This document shows, piece by piece, positions 46,741-58,151 of a stretch of DNA of 64,000 nucleotides; positions within the stretch are counted from its first letter, which is position 1, and each line of letters opens with the position of its first letter. This DNA comes from Pomphorhynchus laevis (lineage: Eukaryota > Acanthocephala > Palaeacanthocephala > Echinorhynchida > Pomphorhynchidae), in the NCBI GenBank assembly GCA_012934845.2, contig WNNJ02003223.1, positions 116,324 to 180,323 of the forward strand. Reading direction: 5' to 3'. Both the position numbers and the translations under genes were made by a program. The notes beneath the pieces were generated by a model. It was not told the origin of the DNA. It worked only from the letters and a program-made list of their open reading frames with translations, and searched no databases.

Positions 46741-46995
46741 TTAAAAAAACTCCACATTATCTATGCCAGTTTGCAAATTATCAACATCCTCAAATGAATG
46801 AATGGACTGCAATATTTCTAAGTCATCTGCATACAAACATGATCGAGAGCGAATGCACCTAAACAAATCGTTATCAAATAAATTTGTATTATTATCTATA
46901 AAGCAAAAATTTGAGATGAGGATAGTGGGAAAACTGGACAAATTGAGATAAACCGAATTGATTATCGGATTATATCTGATAAAATATCCAGACAC
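46741..46995 (-). mobile_element. CR1-like RT fragment with YADD
   Basis: The minus-strand frame ends with LFRCIRSRSCLYADDLEILQ, then FEDVDNLQTGIDNVE, parallel to FIDSRMLLYADDLKIWRAI, then DIVKLQRDIDEVE, in the CR1 at 48.7 kb. A tiny fragment cut off at the L2-like element's 3' end. It contains a 19-base word, aaataaatttgtattatta, also present at the very end of that element. Confidence 0.65.
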
Positions 46996-47116
46996 CAGAT
47001 AAAAAATTTTTGTAATATTTTTAACATAAGATTTTTTACTAACTTTTACTTGATATACTTTTTTATGTTATGAACAATTGTCTATTAATAAGGTTTTAAC
47101 GTTTCAGGTCGTAATG

Positions 47117-47144
47117 ATGAAGCGGGAGCCCGCTTCATCATCTT
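47117..47144. repeat. Perfect 13-base-arm palindrome
   Basis: atgatgaagcggg and its inverse surround two bases. GC-rich against an AT-rich background, next to a ttttctaaaaaatta word also seen beside the hairpin at 41.97 kb. Confidence 0.8.
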
Positions 47145-47873
47145 ATTATTTTTATTTTCTAAAAAATTAAAAATTAAAAATCTCGTAATATGATTATCCT
47201 GGGTTAAAAGCCGAATAAGCACGTACGTATCTTACTAATACCTTCCGTCATACAAAATATGATAACCAAAAACACGCGGTATTTAACTAAATATTTTCCC
47301 AATTCAGTACAGCAGTACCGTGAAATACAATAATCGTAACAAATAAGTTTTTAAGATACGACCATCAGATCGGACAAATTTTATTCTTGAGTACGAGTTA
47401 GTTTTTTAAATACAAGCATTGTTTTGATGCTCTAAAAAATAAATATGTCGAAAGATGGTTATCGGTTAAAAGCCGAATAAGCACGCACGTAACTTACTAA
47501 TACCTTCCGTTATGCAAAATATGAGAACAGTCACCCCTAAATTGTAGTGAACTCCCGTTGGGAGTGAAAATTTAAAATATGCATATAGAAATTAAAAAAT
47601 GAGAAATAATCAAACTAGAGGTCATTAGTAAGAACTGTTATATTCTCAGATTTCGCCCTTCGAGTTTTTAATCAACGCAAAGATATATAATACATCAGTG
47701 CTAAATGCATGACAATGATGCATTTACTATTTTTAAATAAATCTAAATACGTAAAATTCAGTTTTTTATAAAATAAGTATTTTTACTTACAAATTCTTAA
47801 TGTTTCAACAGCACATAAAAGCATGGCTTAATTGGCTGGTTTACTGCAGAAAAAAAAGAAAATAATAAAAGTA

Positions 47874-50865
47874 TCACAAATACGGAAAAGCAGCTTTCCC
47901 CATGGCATCCTCCATCCGTAATTTCTTTTTGAATTCGTTGATATTGCTACTGCACACTGTTGACTCTCCAAGCCTATTCCACAGAGATACAACTCGCCGA
48001 TCAAATTGGACAGCTCGTGATTTTCTTATCCTTTCACGTCGCAGGGTTAAACCATGGCCTCGGAGGATATTGGATGATCGCAAATGAAGACAATCTCGAA
48101 GTGGATGATCCAAATCATTCAGAATTTGCCAGACCATACTCATATCGATGTACCGGCGGGTCCACGTGACAGTCTCAAGTCTAAGTGCTTTTAATCAATC
48201 AGGGTACGACAAAAATTTCAGTTGCGGTGCTAGCTTGGTAGCTCTATGAAGTACCCTCTCTGAACTAATATGTTCTTTTGAATTTTGGGGATACACACAC
48301 GGCGCAGCATATAGAAGACGGATCAACACATGAGCAAAGATTAGCGGACGTAGGGCAAATTGATTGAGTGCAATGAAAGTGCGTCGAAGTTGACCGATTA
48401 TCCCCAACGCATTTGAACAAGCATGTTCAGTATGTGTGACGGTACTCAAATCACTGTTTATCCACACTCCCAAGTCCTTATATTTGCTCACTCGTTCTAT
48501 ATCACAGCTTTGAAAGCTATAATCAACTAAAGATTGAGCATTTTCGCCACAAACACGTAAATGTTTGCATTTTGATATATTTACAATCAACTTATTGTGC
48601 ACAGCCCAATTTTCGACTTCATCGATATCCCGTTGCAGTTTAACTATATCATTGGGTGAACGAATTGCCCGCCAGATTTTCAAATCGTCTGCATATAAAA
48701 GCATCCGAGAATCAATAAATTCCGGGATATCGTTGATGTAGACACTAAATAACAATGGACCCAATACTGAACCTTGAGGCACCCCTATATTACATGGCCG
48801 CGAAGAAGAGTAAAAATTATCTACATGCACACAATAACTACGATTGCTTAAAAACGATTCAATCCATCTAACAAGCAAAAATGGAATGCCACTTTTCTCT
48901 AGTTTATTTAGGAGGGAATCTATGGTCTACTCTGTCAAATGCCTTAGATAAATCGAAGAATATGATGTCAGTAGCAATGGATACGGCTTTATTAGCTGAC
49001 CAATCAAGATGGGCTGCGAGTAGATTAGTAACTGTCGAATAACCCTTACGGAAACCATGTTGCTCAGAAGCTATTACATTATTCTCACTATAAAACTTGA
49101 CCATATAACCATGTATAATTCGCTCTAACATTCTACAACATAAGCAAGTAATACTTACTGGTCTATAATTGTCTACTGAAGATCTATCACCCTTTTTGAA
49201 GATGGGGTGAATGATCGATTGTTTCCACTCTTTTGGAAGAGTCGTATCAATAATAGATTGTCGAAATATGTTACAAAGTGGTGTATATATTGAGTCTGCT
49301 ATTCGACGAAGATATATCAAAGGTAACAAATCAGCACCTTTGGAGTTTGTCTCTTTAAGACGATGCAGTTCAGCTAAAACTTTCTCAGGAGTTATCAAAT
49401 TAGCTATGTCTAAACTAGGATATGAAACACTAGCACCTCTTATCGTCTCACTGTTTTGGATAGGTTCAGAATACTCGTTTGTTTTCTCTTTGTACAAGTA
49501 AAAATGCCTCGAGAACATCTCAGCAAAATCGTCTTCACTAACGCTATCAAAATATTGGCCAATTGTTTTATTAGCGTTCCTACTACTATTCACATATAGA
49601 AAGAGAGCTTTGGGATCATGTCTACAACTATGAGCTAGACCATTTTCAAATAAATAGCGCATATGTCGCTTTAAAGAATTGAAGAAATTTCTCGCCTGCT
49701 TATAAACACCATATTCACAAAACCCACTCCTAAAGCATTTGAAACTGAAGTCACGAGCCTTCATCGCAGTAGCCAGCTCAGTATCAAGCCAACGAGCGCT
49801 TTTCCGACTAGTCTTAGACTTCAAAGGTGAGAATTTTACCATCAGAGAATAAAGCGTCACGCGAAAATGATCCCAGGCCTCGTCAACTCCGACAACAGCC
49901 GGATCAGGCCAACTTACTCTATGCAGCTTTGATGTAATAACATCACAGTTTGCCCGAAAAACATTAATCTGACGTTTGTACCGAGCATGATGAAACACCC
50001 TCATTTGTATATTTAGCAAAACTTTAACTACACAGTGATCAGACAAACCAACAGTAGAATCATATTGGATACTACTGATTAATTGACTGTTTATCGATAG
50101 GCAAAGATCAAGAAGGGAAGAACTACAACTTGAAAAGCGAGTATGTACATCAACAAATTGAGCAAGACCACAATAAGCAAAACACTCCATAAGGTCACAA
50201 GATTCACTATCACAAGTAGGAAGAACCGTATTCGAAGTCCATTCAACATCTGGCATATTCAGATCCCCAATTATCACAGTATCACAATCTCCTCGCGTAT
50301 ACAACTCTATCTCTTTAATGACTTTCTTAGATATTGCCTTAGGAGCACGATACACAAGACCCAGCATGATAGGTGAGCTGTTATCAAACTTCACCTGACA
50401 CCACAAACTCTCAACTCTATCAATAGACGACTTACTCAAAACGCGCACCTTAACTTCGTCTCTTATAAAGAAAGCAACGCCAATACCCCTACCCCCTATC
50501 AGATCACTACGGAACAAAGAATAGCCTGGGATGGATACCTCAGCATCGTATACATCACAATTAAGCCAAGATTCTGTAATACCAACTATAATTGGATTAA
50601 CAGACTCGATCCTAAACTTTAGCTCATCGACTTTCTGTAACAAGCTCCGAACATTACAATAAAATATACTATGACTTTTATTCACACCAGTGCGAGTAAT
50701 AATATCATCTCTAGCAATCTGACACACTTCAGATCCCAAATCAGCTAGGCGCTTATATGCTGTAAGACCTTGCCAAAACCCTCCACATTCACGAGAGGCG
50801 ATACATCTAGTGGGGATCAACTGATTCGAATGCGTCGCCTCACTACTTGAAAATTTTGCACACAT
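47874..50865 (-). CDS. CR1 ORF2: endonuclease-RT, broken
   Basis: 50865-48904 (653 codons) holds the endonuclease (NVRSLLQKVDEL, ITESWLN, GLVYRAP, IIGDLNMPDVEW, LSDHCVV) and the RT start (IIHPIFKKGD, NYRPVSITCL, then motif A FDLSKAFDRVDH). The frame breaks just after motif A. 48878-48195 holds GVPQGSVLGPLLF and the catalytic YADD near 48683. A second change leads to 48143-47874, which holds the CR1 tail (AVQFDRRVVSLWNRLG). Two frame breaks overall, a moderately young copy. Confidence 0.85.
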
Positions 50866-51620
50866 AGATTGCTCTCACCAAGTGCAACACGAGATGCAAG
50901 TTCTTTCTTAGCTTGAGACAATTTCTCCCTTTGAAGAGCGTCAAGATCTTTTAAGGGAGTAACATGGGGTCCTTTTAAACGATATGAATTCCGAAGAATT
51001 AACTCAGCATGCGACTGCTCTCTAAATACGGTCTTGAGAAAACGCGGCCTGTTACTAAGTGTATCACGCTTACCCAGTCGAAATAATGCAACGAGTTTAA
51101 CACGGTCGACAATATCCACATTGCAAGAACCAAGTGCCTGCGTCAATATAAATCTCACACTCTGGACGTCCTCGTTAAGACGTACTTGTGCGTTCTCAAA
51201 TAAAGATTATCTTACATTGGCCAAAATAACAGATCTACATCGATCAGCGGTGTGTTTCCTATTATTACCAATTTGCAATTCGAGACTGTCACGTGACACT
51301 GCGGATAGTGTATGTTGACTTATCGTTGACGCTGGTTCCTTCTTTTTGTCAGTCCCGTTATCAGACATATGACCATGATTCAAAAGCTAACAATATGTAT
51401 ATTCATCATTAGTAACATCAGGTAAATGCACTGGAACTACCATGGCTACAGTCTCACCCTCTACAGTTAAATCTATATTCATTGGATTATTTGCAAGACT
51501 TGAGGAGGGATATATAGAGTTAAAATTTGAGGAGGGATATATAGAGTTAAGACTTGAGGAGGGATATATAGAGTTAGAATAGCTTCCATCACTATGACTA
51601 TAATTTTCAACATTCTTAGT

Positions 51621-53494
51621 CTTCTTCTTAGCGTTTATCCCGTATGACGGGGTCCGCTTGCCACGATCGTTGACGCCAAAATGCCTTCTTTGCTGCGTCT
51701 TTGGGCGTGAGTCCGACCATTTTCATGTCCTTAAGAAGGGTATCCATCCATCTTTTCTGTGGTCTTCCTATTGGTCTCTTTCCGTCGACCTCGATTTGAA
51801 ATGGTGCCTGCGCTAATGTGTTCACGTCTGCCCTCATTACATGTCCATACCATCGCAGCCTTGATTCTCTCAGTTTGTCTGCTATGGGTGCTACGCCAAA
51901 TCGCTTGCGGATGTCTTCGTTACGGACATGATCTAGGCGAGTCTTTCCTGCGATCCACCTTAGCATTTTGGTTTCCATGCATCCAAGCTTACGTTCTGCT
52001 TCTGCTGTCATTGCCCAGCACTCAGCACCGTACATTGCTACAGGCCGTATTACGCTTCTGTAGAACTTCGATTTGAGTTTGTCTGGCATGCGTTTGTCGC
52101 ACAAAACTCCAGTGGCTGCTCTCCATTTTGTCCAGCTTGCGTTGATGCGAGTGGTGACGTCTTTTGCCACTCCTCCTGTGCTGGAGATGACTGATCCCAG
52201 ATATTTGAACGCAGTTGTCTTTGGCAGAAGCACGCCATTAACTGATATGCTTACATCTTCGTTCTGGTTCGTCGTCATGTACTCTGTTTTGGCTGTGTTC
52301 AGTTTCAACCCAAACTGTGCCAGGCGATCGTGCCATTGCTGAACTTGTTGCTCGAGGTCATGTTTGTCTTTAGATACCAGCATAACATCGTCGGCATACA
52401 GGATGGTCCATGGTGCTTGTCTTAGAAGGTCTTTCGTAATCACGTCCATAACTATGATGAATAGTAATGGGGAGAGTGCAGATCCTTGGTGCACATCGAC
52501 TGAGATTGGAAATTCTCTGGATTTTCCCGCTGCTGTTAGCACATTGCTCGTCGTTCCTTTGTACAACATCTTCACCCATTCGATCAATTCCTCCGGTACT
52601 TTTCTGCGTCTCAAAGCGTACCATATAAGCTTATGAGGTACTCTGTCGAACGCTTTCTCAAGGTCCAGAAAAGCTACATGGAGGGGCTGCTTCTTCTCTC
52701 TGTGCTTTTCAAGGAGTAGTCTGGCTGAGTGTATTGCATCGATGGCTCCACAGTTGCGCACAAAGCCTGCCTGGTTGACACTTAGTTTGACGGAGTCACG
52801 GATTCTCTTGTCGAGCACTCTCTCGAAGATTTTCATGGTGTGACTGAGAAGACGAATTGGGCGGTAGTTTTCACAATCTGCTGGGCTTCCTTTCTGCTTC
52901 CAGATTGGGATAGTTATGCTTCGACTCCAGTCTTCTGGCACCTCTTTTGCGTCAACAATCTTCTGGAGAAAATTAGTTAGCCATGGTGTCCACTCATCCG
53001 GATTGATTCTCCAGAAGTCCACCGCTAAATCATCGGGTCCGTTGGCTTTACCCGGCTTCATCTTCATCATTGCCTCTCTGACCTCTGCACCATTGAGTGG
53101 ATCGACTTGTGTGTGATTTGGAGTCCCCTCTGGTATTGGTGGATGTTCAAACTCTTCTGTAAAGATGGCTTTAAAATATCTTCTCCATCTCTCCAGCACG
53201 TCTTGTGGGTGTATAATGAGTTTTCCCTGCTCATTGCTGATACCATGGAACTTCTCGATGTCTGCTGCCTTCTTCCGTCTTGAACGGGCTAGTCGGTACA
53301 CGCCTTTTTCTCCTTCTCGAGTGTCGAGCTTTTGGTAGAGGTTATCTAGGTGGTTACTCCTAGCAATAGCCACTTGTTTCCTTGCTTTCTTTTTCGCTCG
53401 GTGATATTCACTTTGTTCTCCTGTGTTTGTGCTATCCGGAGAGCCTTGTATGAATTTTTCTTTGCCTTCACTGCGTCTTTGACCTCTCCTTTTT
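51621..53494 (-). mobile_element. RTE-clade LINE, 5'-truncated, young
   Basis: 1874 bases flanked by a perfect 12-base duplication (aacattcttagt at 51609-51620 and 53495-53506). It ends in a short AAG-type tail (minus strand ...gctaagaagaag). The endonuclease half is absent, and the RT half is fully open. Inserted in ORF1 of the CR1. Confidence 0.92.
51628..53494 (-). CDS. RTE reverse transcriptase ORF (partial)
   Basis: About 620 codons, uninterrupted to the stop at 51628. RT motifs: MKPGKANGPDDL, ITIPIWKQKGS, CENYRPIRLLSHTMKIFERV, motif A FLDLEKAFDRVPH, VHQGSALSPLLFIIV, and the catalytic YADD. Then KTEYM and the RTE tail (TKMLRWIAGKTRLD, RFGVAPIADKLRESRLRWYG, GRPQKRW). By chance the frame stays open upstream into the CR1 (to 53544), adding about 17 codons of CR1 sequence in a foreign frame. 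The usual RTE N-terminal endonuclease is missing, so the product could not nick DNA by itself. Confidence 0.9.
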
Positions 53495-53506
53495 AACATT
53501 CTTAGT
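53495..53506. repeat. Target-site duplication of the RTE (right copy)
   Basis: aacattcttagt, identical to 51609-51620 at the other end of the RTE insertion. Confidence 0.9.
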
Positions 53507-54384
53507 AGATTTGGAAATAAGAACTTCCTTACTTTGACCGGCACTTATGCTTTTTGGAATTGGTGGAGCTGATATGGGTCCAAGAGAATTGCAACTCGAC
53601 TGACCGACAACCAAGGGGGTAGATTCCGTCTTCAAATCATTTATCAAAGATGCGCAGCAGTACCCGCAGTAGAAAGATGCATTAGACAGAGCTGTTTTCT
53701 TTTCCCCGGGAACTGAAACACTTGTCCACACATGACAATCTTCACTTGAACACCGAACCTGATAATCCACGAACTTAGCAGCATCACCTCGCTTTGTAGT
53801 CTTCCTCTGTTTGACCATTATATGTATGTATATTCAGACTTTATCAGAATAAAGTCTCTTGTGTAGATTTCAATAAAGATTGTGTAGGTTCTTCTGGTAT
53901 AAATTTTTAGGTTTAGGTTCTTCCAATTTAGGTTCTTCTTTAGGTTTTTTAGTTTTTTTTTAGGTTTTCAATTGGTATGATTATTGATACTTCTTGTAAG
54001 AGAATTTAGATACGATTAGTAGATTGAGTATAGTTAACTTTAGTAAACGTGATCGTATGATATTACGTAAATCTTCACAGTAACAATATTGCTGTAATTT
54101 GTGTATAGAAATAATATAACCAAGAGAAATTTCAATTTATTGAATTGATTGTGATTATATATAAATTAAATATTTTTGTTTGAGTAACTTTAATCAACAA
54201 CTTTTATCAAGTGAAATGAATTTTATGAAATGAATATTTTAACATTAATAGGCCATTTTAATGAAATACAATGTTATCATGTTCTAGTTCCATATTCTTC
54301 AACCAAAAAAGCAGCGGGGCCAAATAAATGCTATTGATGTAAATTTCTCACTTAAGAGTAAATTATTTATTTAATTAAGATTTA

Positions 54385-55135
54385 TTTTAACGTGGCAAAT
54401 GGGTGCCAGCGCACTCTTACATGATCACAACAAAACAAAAATGTAAATCATGTGTCGAGAAGGTGTGAACGGAGGAGGTGTTTGAATGTGATAAAAGGAA
54501 AGCGCGGCGGACGTCGAGAGGGAATTGATTCCAGGTGAGTTGGGCGGCGACGAGGAAGGATCGGAAACCATAGTTGTTGGAGTAATTGGGAACTTGGAGT
54601 AAGAGGGTATGACGGTAACGCAGCGATAGCGAGGTGGGGCGAGTGTCGTCTAAGAAAGGAAGTTTTATGAACGATGGGGACCGACAGCAATTAGACAAAA
54701 AGTTACGAGAAGGCGGAGTTTGATGCGGATGTGGATGGTGGGCCAGGAGAGTTGTGTAATATATGTGGATATGTGGTCGAAGAGACGGAGACGAAAGAGC
54801 ACTCGAACAGCGGAGTTGATTATGCGCTATATGGGTAGGATGATGGATTTTGGTAAATTGTCGACAAGGCTGAGGCAGTAATCGATTTTAGGGAAAATAA
54901 ACGATAAAAGAAGAGACATACAAGAACGGAAGTAGATAAGGGGGCGGATACGGCGAATGTCACGGAGAATTAAGTTAGACGAGCGGACCATGTCACGGAC
55001 AAAGGGTTTAAGGGAAAGGTGATCATCGAAATGGAAGCTTAAGAAAGTGAGATTGTGTACCATGGGAATGATCGATGAGGCAAAAGATACAGTGGGAAAA
55101 GTTATGTTTGGTCTACGGGGGAAAATCAACCAATC
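54385..55135 (-). mobile_element. L2-like LINE, 5'-truncated
   Basis: The minus strand starts after the RT catalytic site (PRRPNITFPTVSF, then VHNLTFLSFHFDDHLSLKPF, YFRSCMSLLLSF, FPKIDYCLSL), then breaks frame and continues with SPSFIKLPFLDDTRPTSLSL to the family's C-terminal end and 3' UTR (gtaagagtgcgctggcac). Very similar to the copy at 36.3-37.2 kb, in opposite orientation. Confidence 0.8.
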
Positions 55136-55961
55136 GTTAAGTTTTTATCATGTTGACGGGAAAGCCCATATTGTTTTAGATTCGTTTCATCGATATTCAG
55201 GATTTGCAGAGTAAGCTCGGCTTCGTTGACATATACTGTCAGCAATTGCACGAGCAGTGATCAAGTAAACAAACAGGGCGCTGCGGTATACGTGATGCAA
55301 AGAAATCCCAAACACTGAATTGCGCAACTAGCAGTAAACAAACCGTCGGCAAATTCGCGGACTGCTATTCAGTAGAATTAGCGATGCAGCATATTATGCT
55401 ATCTATTATTGACGGCAGCAATGCCGATGATATGCTTCCTTTAAGGAGCGCTCTAGTGAAGAACTGCGGTGCTGGTGACGAATATTGCACCAAACAGGAC
55501 GGACGAAAGATACGTCCCCAAAAATCAGAAGCGTTTGCTGACGACGTTATGTGGGCGAGCCAATTATCGTTGCCCGGATGAAGGTAAGCGCCACGCTATA
55601 CTTACAGCCGCGACGGTGATGATCGTTAAACAGATGAAGAATTTACTTGATATATTTAGTTATTTAGTTAGATTGTTAATTTGTTTCTTGTAATGATCAA
55701 ATTACAAAATTATACAATATTAAATTTATTAAGAAAACATACAACTAGAATTATACCCTTTTTAATTGTTCAAATGTTTATTAATTGTTTATTTCAAAAA
55801 ACAACAAGTACATTTATTGTGCTTCAATTAATTGAGGAAAATAATATCGAGATAGCCATTGAGTGAAAAGTTACTGACATATTATAATTTCCATAACGAA
55901 TTGACCAGAGGAATTGTTGGCCGACTTTTAGCCAAAGATATTTCTACTGATGAAATTTAAG
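55136..55961. other. Unidentified, GC-richer then AT-rich
   Basis: 55150-55640 is less AT-rich than its surroundings and has frames of 60-75 codons on the plus strand without a firm family. A very weak RNase-H-like pattern was considered and not accepted. 55681-55866 is a 61-codon Ile/Leu-rich frame, probably chance. Confidence 0.4.
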
Positions 55962-56962
55962 CAATTCATAAATTATATATGATAAATCATAATATTAAGA
56001 ATAAACATATAATAAATAAGAATAGTAAATCATATTACAGCCCTCTTTAGTTTTCTTAACCCTTCCTTTCAGTTTTATTTACCCTATTGAATAAAAATAA
56101 AATTTGACTCCATTGAATAATAATTCATAAATTATAAATATATGATAAATCATAATATTAAGAATAAACATATAATAAATAAGAATAGTAAATCATATTA
56201 CAGCCCTCTTTAGTTTTCTTAACCCTTCCTTTCAGTTTTATTTACCCTATTGAATAAAAATAAAATTTGACTCCATTGAATAATAATTCATAAATTATAA
56301 ATATATGATAAATCATAATATTAAGAATAAACATATAATAAATAAGAATAGTAAATCATATTACAGCCCTCTTTAGTTTTCTTAACCCTTCCTTTCAGTT
56401 TTATTTACCCTATTGAATAAAAATAAAATTTGACTCCATTGAATAATAATTCATAAATTATAAATATATGATAAATCATAATATTAAGAATAAACATATA
56501 ATAAATAAGAATAGTAAATCATATTACAGCCCTCTTTAGTTTTCTTAACCCTTCCTTTCAGTTTTATTTACCCTATTGAATAAAAATAAAATTTGACTCC
56601 ATTGAATAATAATTCATAAATTATAAATATATGATAAATCATAATATTAAGAATAAACATATAATAAATAAGAATAGTAAATCATATTACAGCCCTCTTT
56701 AGTTTTCTTAACCCTTCCTTTCAGTTTTATTTACCCTATTGAATAAAAATAAAATTTGACTCCATTGAATAATAATTCATAAATTATAAATATATGATAA
56801 ATCATAATATTAAGAATAAACATATAATAAATAAGAATAGTAAATCATATTACAGCCCTCTTTAGTTTTCTTAACCCTTCCTTTCAGTTTTATTTACCCT
56901 ATTGAATAAAAATAAAATTTGACTCCATTGAATAATAATTCATAAATTATAAATATATGATA
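55962..56962. repeat. 163-base satellite, six units
   Basis: The mark ccctctttag occurs at 56041, 56204, 56367, 56530, 56693 and 56856, exactly 163 bases apart each time. Units look identical apart from a 4-base difference at the start of the first. The array ends with a partial unit at about 56962. Each unit contains one pyrimidine-rich block (ttaacccttcctttcag). No ORF or hammerhead core seen in the unit. Confidence 0.95.
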
Positions 56963-57530
56963 CATGTACGATATATGATTTAATTATAAATTATTTATTC
57001 TTAATATATATTTATTAAGAATAAATATATAATAATAAATATAAATATTAAATCATATTATTAAGAATAAGCTGAAACTTCTATATGGAAAGTTTAACGA
57101 TTTGTATAAATTTGAAAAATATTCTATTGAAATTAATATTAATATTTAATCGTGCGATGTGAAGTTATCTAGATAAGTTTATCTGAAGAGTTGGAATTTG
57201 TTGAATTTCTATAAATTTGACAATTTTTGATCTTAATTATTAAATTTATATAAATTCGACAAGTTTGTATCTTTTAAATTTGATCTGCTTTTTTAATTAT
57301 TTTTGGTGAACAATATACTTTTTGTTATTAATAATTTACAACGATACATTATTTAACCAAATAATGAATTTAAAATTCATTATTTAATTATCATTTAGCA
57401 TTCATGTATGGAAGGCAGCCATATGATTTTTATTTAAGAATTGCTTAACCAAAGTAATAAACAATCGCGCAGAATTTACTTGACGTTTCGGGATTAGCTA
57501 TCTTTAAAATTAAAAATATATAGATAGTTA
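56963..57530. other. AT-rich, no gene
   Basis: Begins with degraded continuation of satellite-like words (attaagaataa) and then has no recognisable feature. Confidence 0.4.
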
Positions 57531-57769
57531 GACAATTTCGAGTGAATTACGTTACCAATCATTTAAACCAGATGCGAAATGGCTCATCAATGCCAGGTCC
57601 CTCCTACTAATGGATGCATAGGAGGACTGATTATCATTCTCTGCATCTAGTAGTGGAAGGACCTGGCACTGATGAGTCGTTGTAATGACAAAAACAGTAC
57701 TTGGTACTGTTATCGTTGCTATTCCGCGTTTGGCTTAAATGATTGGTAACGTTATTCATACAGAATTGT
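57531..57769. repeat. Foldback element with hammerhead-like core
   Basis: Large inverted repeat: gacaatttcgagtgaatt... on the left, and its inverse ending gaattgtc on the right. The left arm lacks about 50 bases that in the right arm hold the hammerhead-like core. The right-arm sequence recurs at 57955-58090 (direct) and 59345-59470 (inverse), so this is a dispersed family ending in a ggcttaaatgattgg.taa word. Confidence 0.7.
57669..57714 (+). ncRNA. Hammerhead-like core, degenerate (A)
   Basis: CTGATGA, then stem II GTCGTT/AATGAC (one G-T), then AAAAA where GAAA is expected, then a perfect hairpin CAGTAC/GTACTG and TTATC. Stem I pairing was not found. Probably an inactive relative. Confidence 0.4.
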
Positions 57770-57984
57770 CAAACTCTATTTAGAAAATACATAAAAGAAG
57801 TTAGCGGCTATAAATGACACCTGCGCTGTCATCTGACAGTGCTTTTGCTAATGATCCTATTTGGTGCATCAGTAGTGCTGTTTTATCACTCCACGAGGTA
57901 ACCAGAATTGTTCCAGTACCTCATATACATGACTCGTGTATGTGCCAGTCCTCCTCTGCATCCAGTAGTGGAAGGGACCTGATA

Positions 57985-58029
57985 CTGGTGAGTCATTATA
58001 ATGACGAAACTGTACTTTGTACTTTTATC
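57985..58029 (+). ncRNA. Hammerhead-like core, degenerate (B)
   Basis: CTGGTGA (A6 changed), then a perfect stem II GTCATT/AATGAC, then canonical GAAAC, then a GTAC/GTAC hairpin and TTATC. Together with copy A it suggests an ancestral CTGATGA...GTC...GAC-GAAAC core. Stem I is only GATA/TATC and not in the ideal register. Confidence 0.4.
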
Positions 58030-58151
58030 GTTGTTATTCCTCGTCTGGCTTAAATGATTGGTAATGTAATTCACTCGGAATGGTCTCACTCTCTTGATAA
58101 AATACATATATATTGTATATTTTATTGTATGTATCTAATTAAAATTCAAGA

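Larger units (their letters stand above)
50817..53818 (-). pseudogene. CR1 ORF1, interrupted by RTE insertion
   Basis: The N-terminal part, 53818 to about 53495, has the zinc finger (C-x4-C...VWTSV...CGYCCASL) almost identical to that of the 37.7-kb CR1. The coding sequence is cut at 53495 by the RTE and resumes at 51620. The C-terminal domain is readable at 51158-50817 (ALFRLGKRD, then GESNLCVQNFQVVRRR). One or more frame changes lie between. Killed by the insertion. Confidence 0.8.
47791..54219 (-). mobile_element. CR1-clade LINE inserted in repeat X
   Basis: About 6.4 kb including a nested RTE; the CR1 itself is about 4.5 kb. 5' UTR from 54219, ORF1 from 53818, ORF2 from about 50865 to 47874, then a 3' UTR ending near 47800. 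The empty-site copy of repeat X gives both ends precisely. No clear target-site duplication is visible, which is common for CR1. Related to, but clearly different from, the CR1 at 37.7 kb. Confidence 0.85.
47308..54294 (-). repeat. Repeat X, minus-strand copy, split by CR1
   Basis: 47308-47790 and 54220-54294 together rebuild the inverse of 35643-36203. The sequence stops after tttttacttac and resumes with attttatgaaatgaat, exactly where the plus-strand copy is continuous. Everything between (47791-54219) is therefore an insertion. A partial extra copy of its gccgaataagcacg region lies at 47203-47270, about 260 bases from the main one. Confidence 0.85.

Noticed and set aside
51759-53116. Several plus-strand ORFs of 60-105 codons across the RTE
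   Set aside because: Shadows of the long minus-strand reverse transcriptase frame.
55190-55480. RNase H-like domain near a DIYCQQLHEQ reading
   Set aside because: Only a loose similarity with a stop in it and no clear catalytic acidic set; not supported.
55962-56962. CRISPR array
   Set aside because: The units repeat in full at 163 bases with no variable spacers; this is a satellite.
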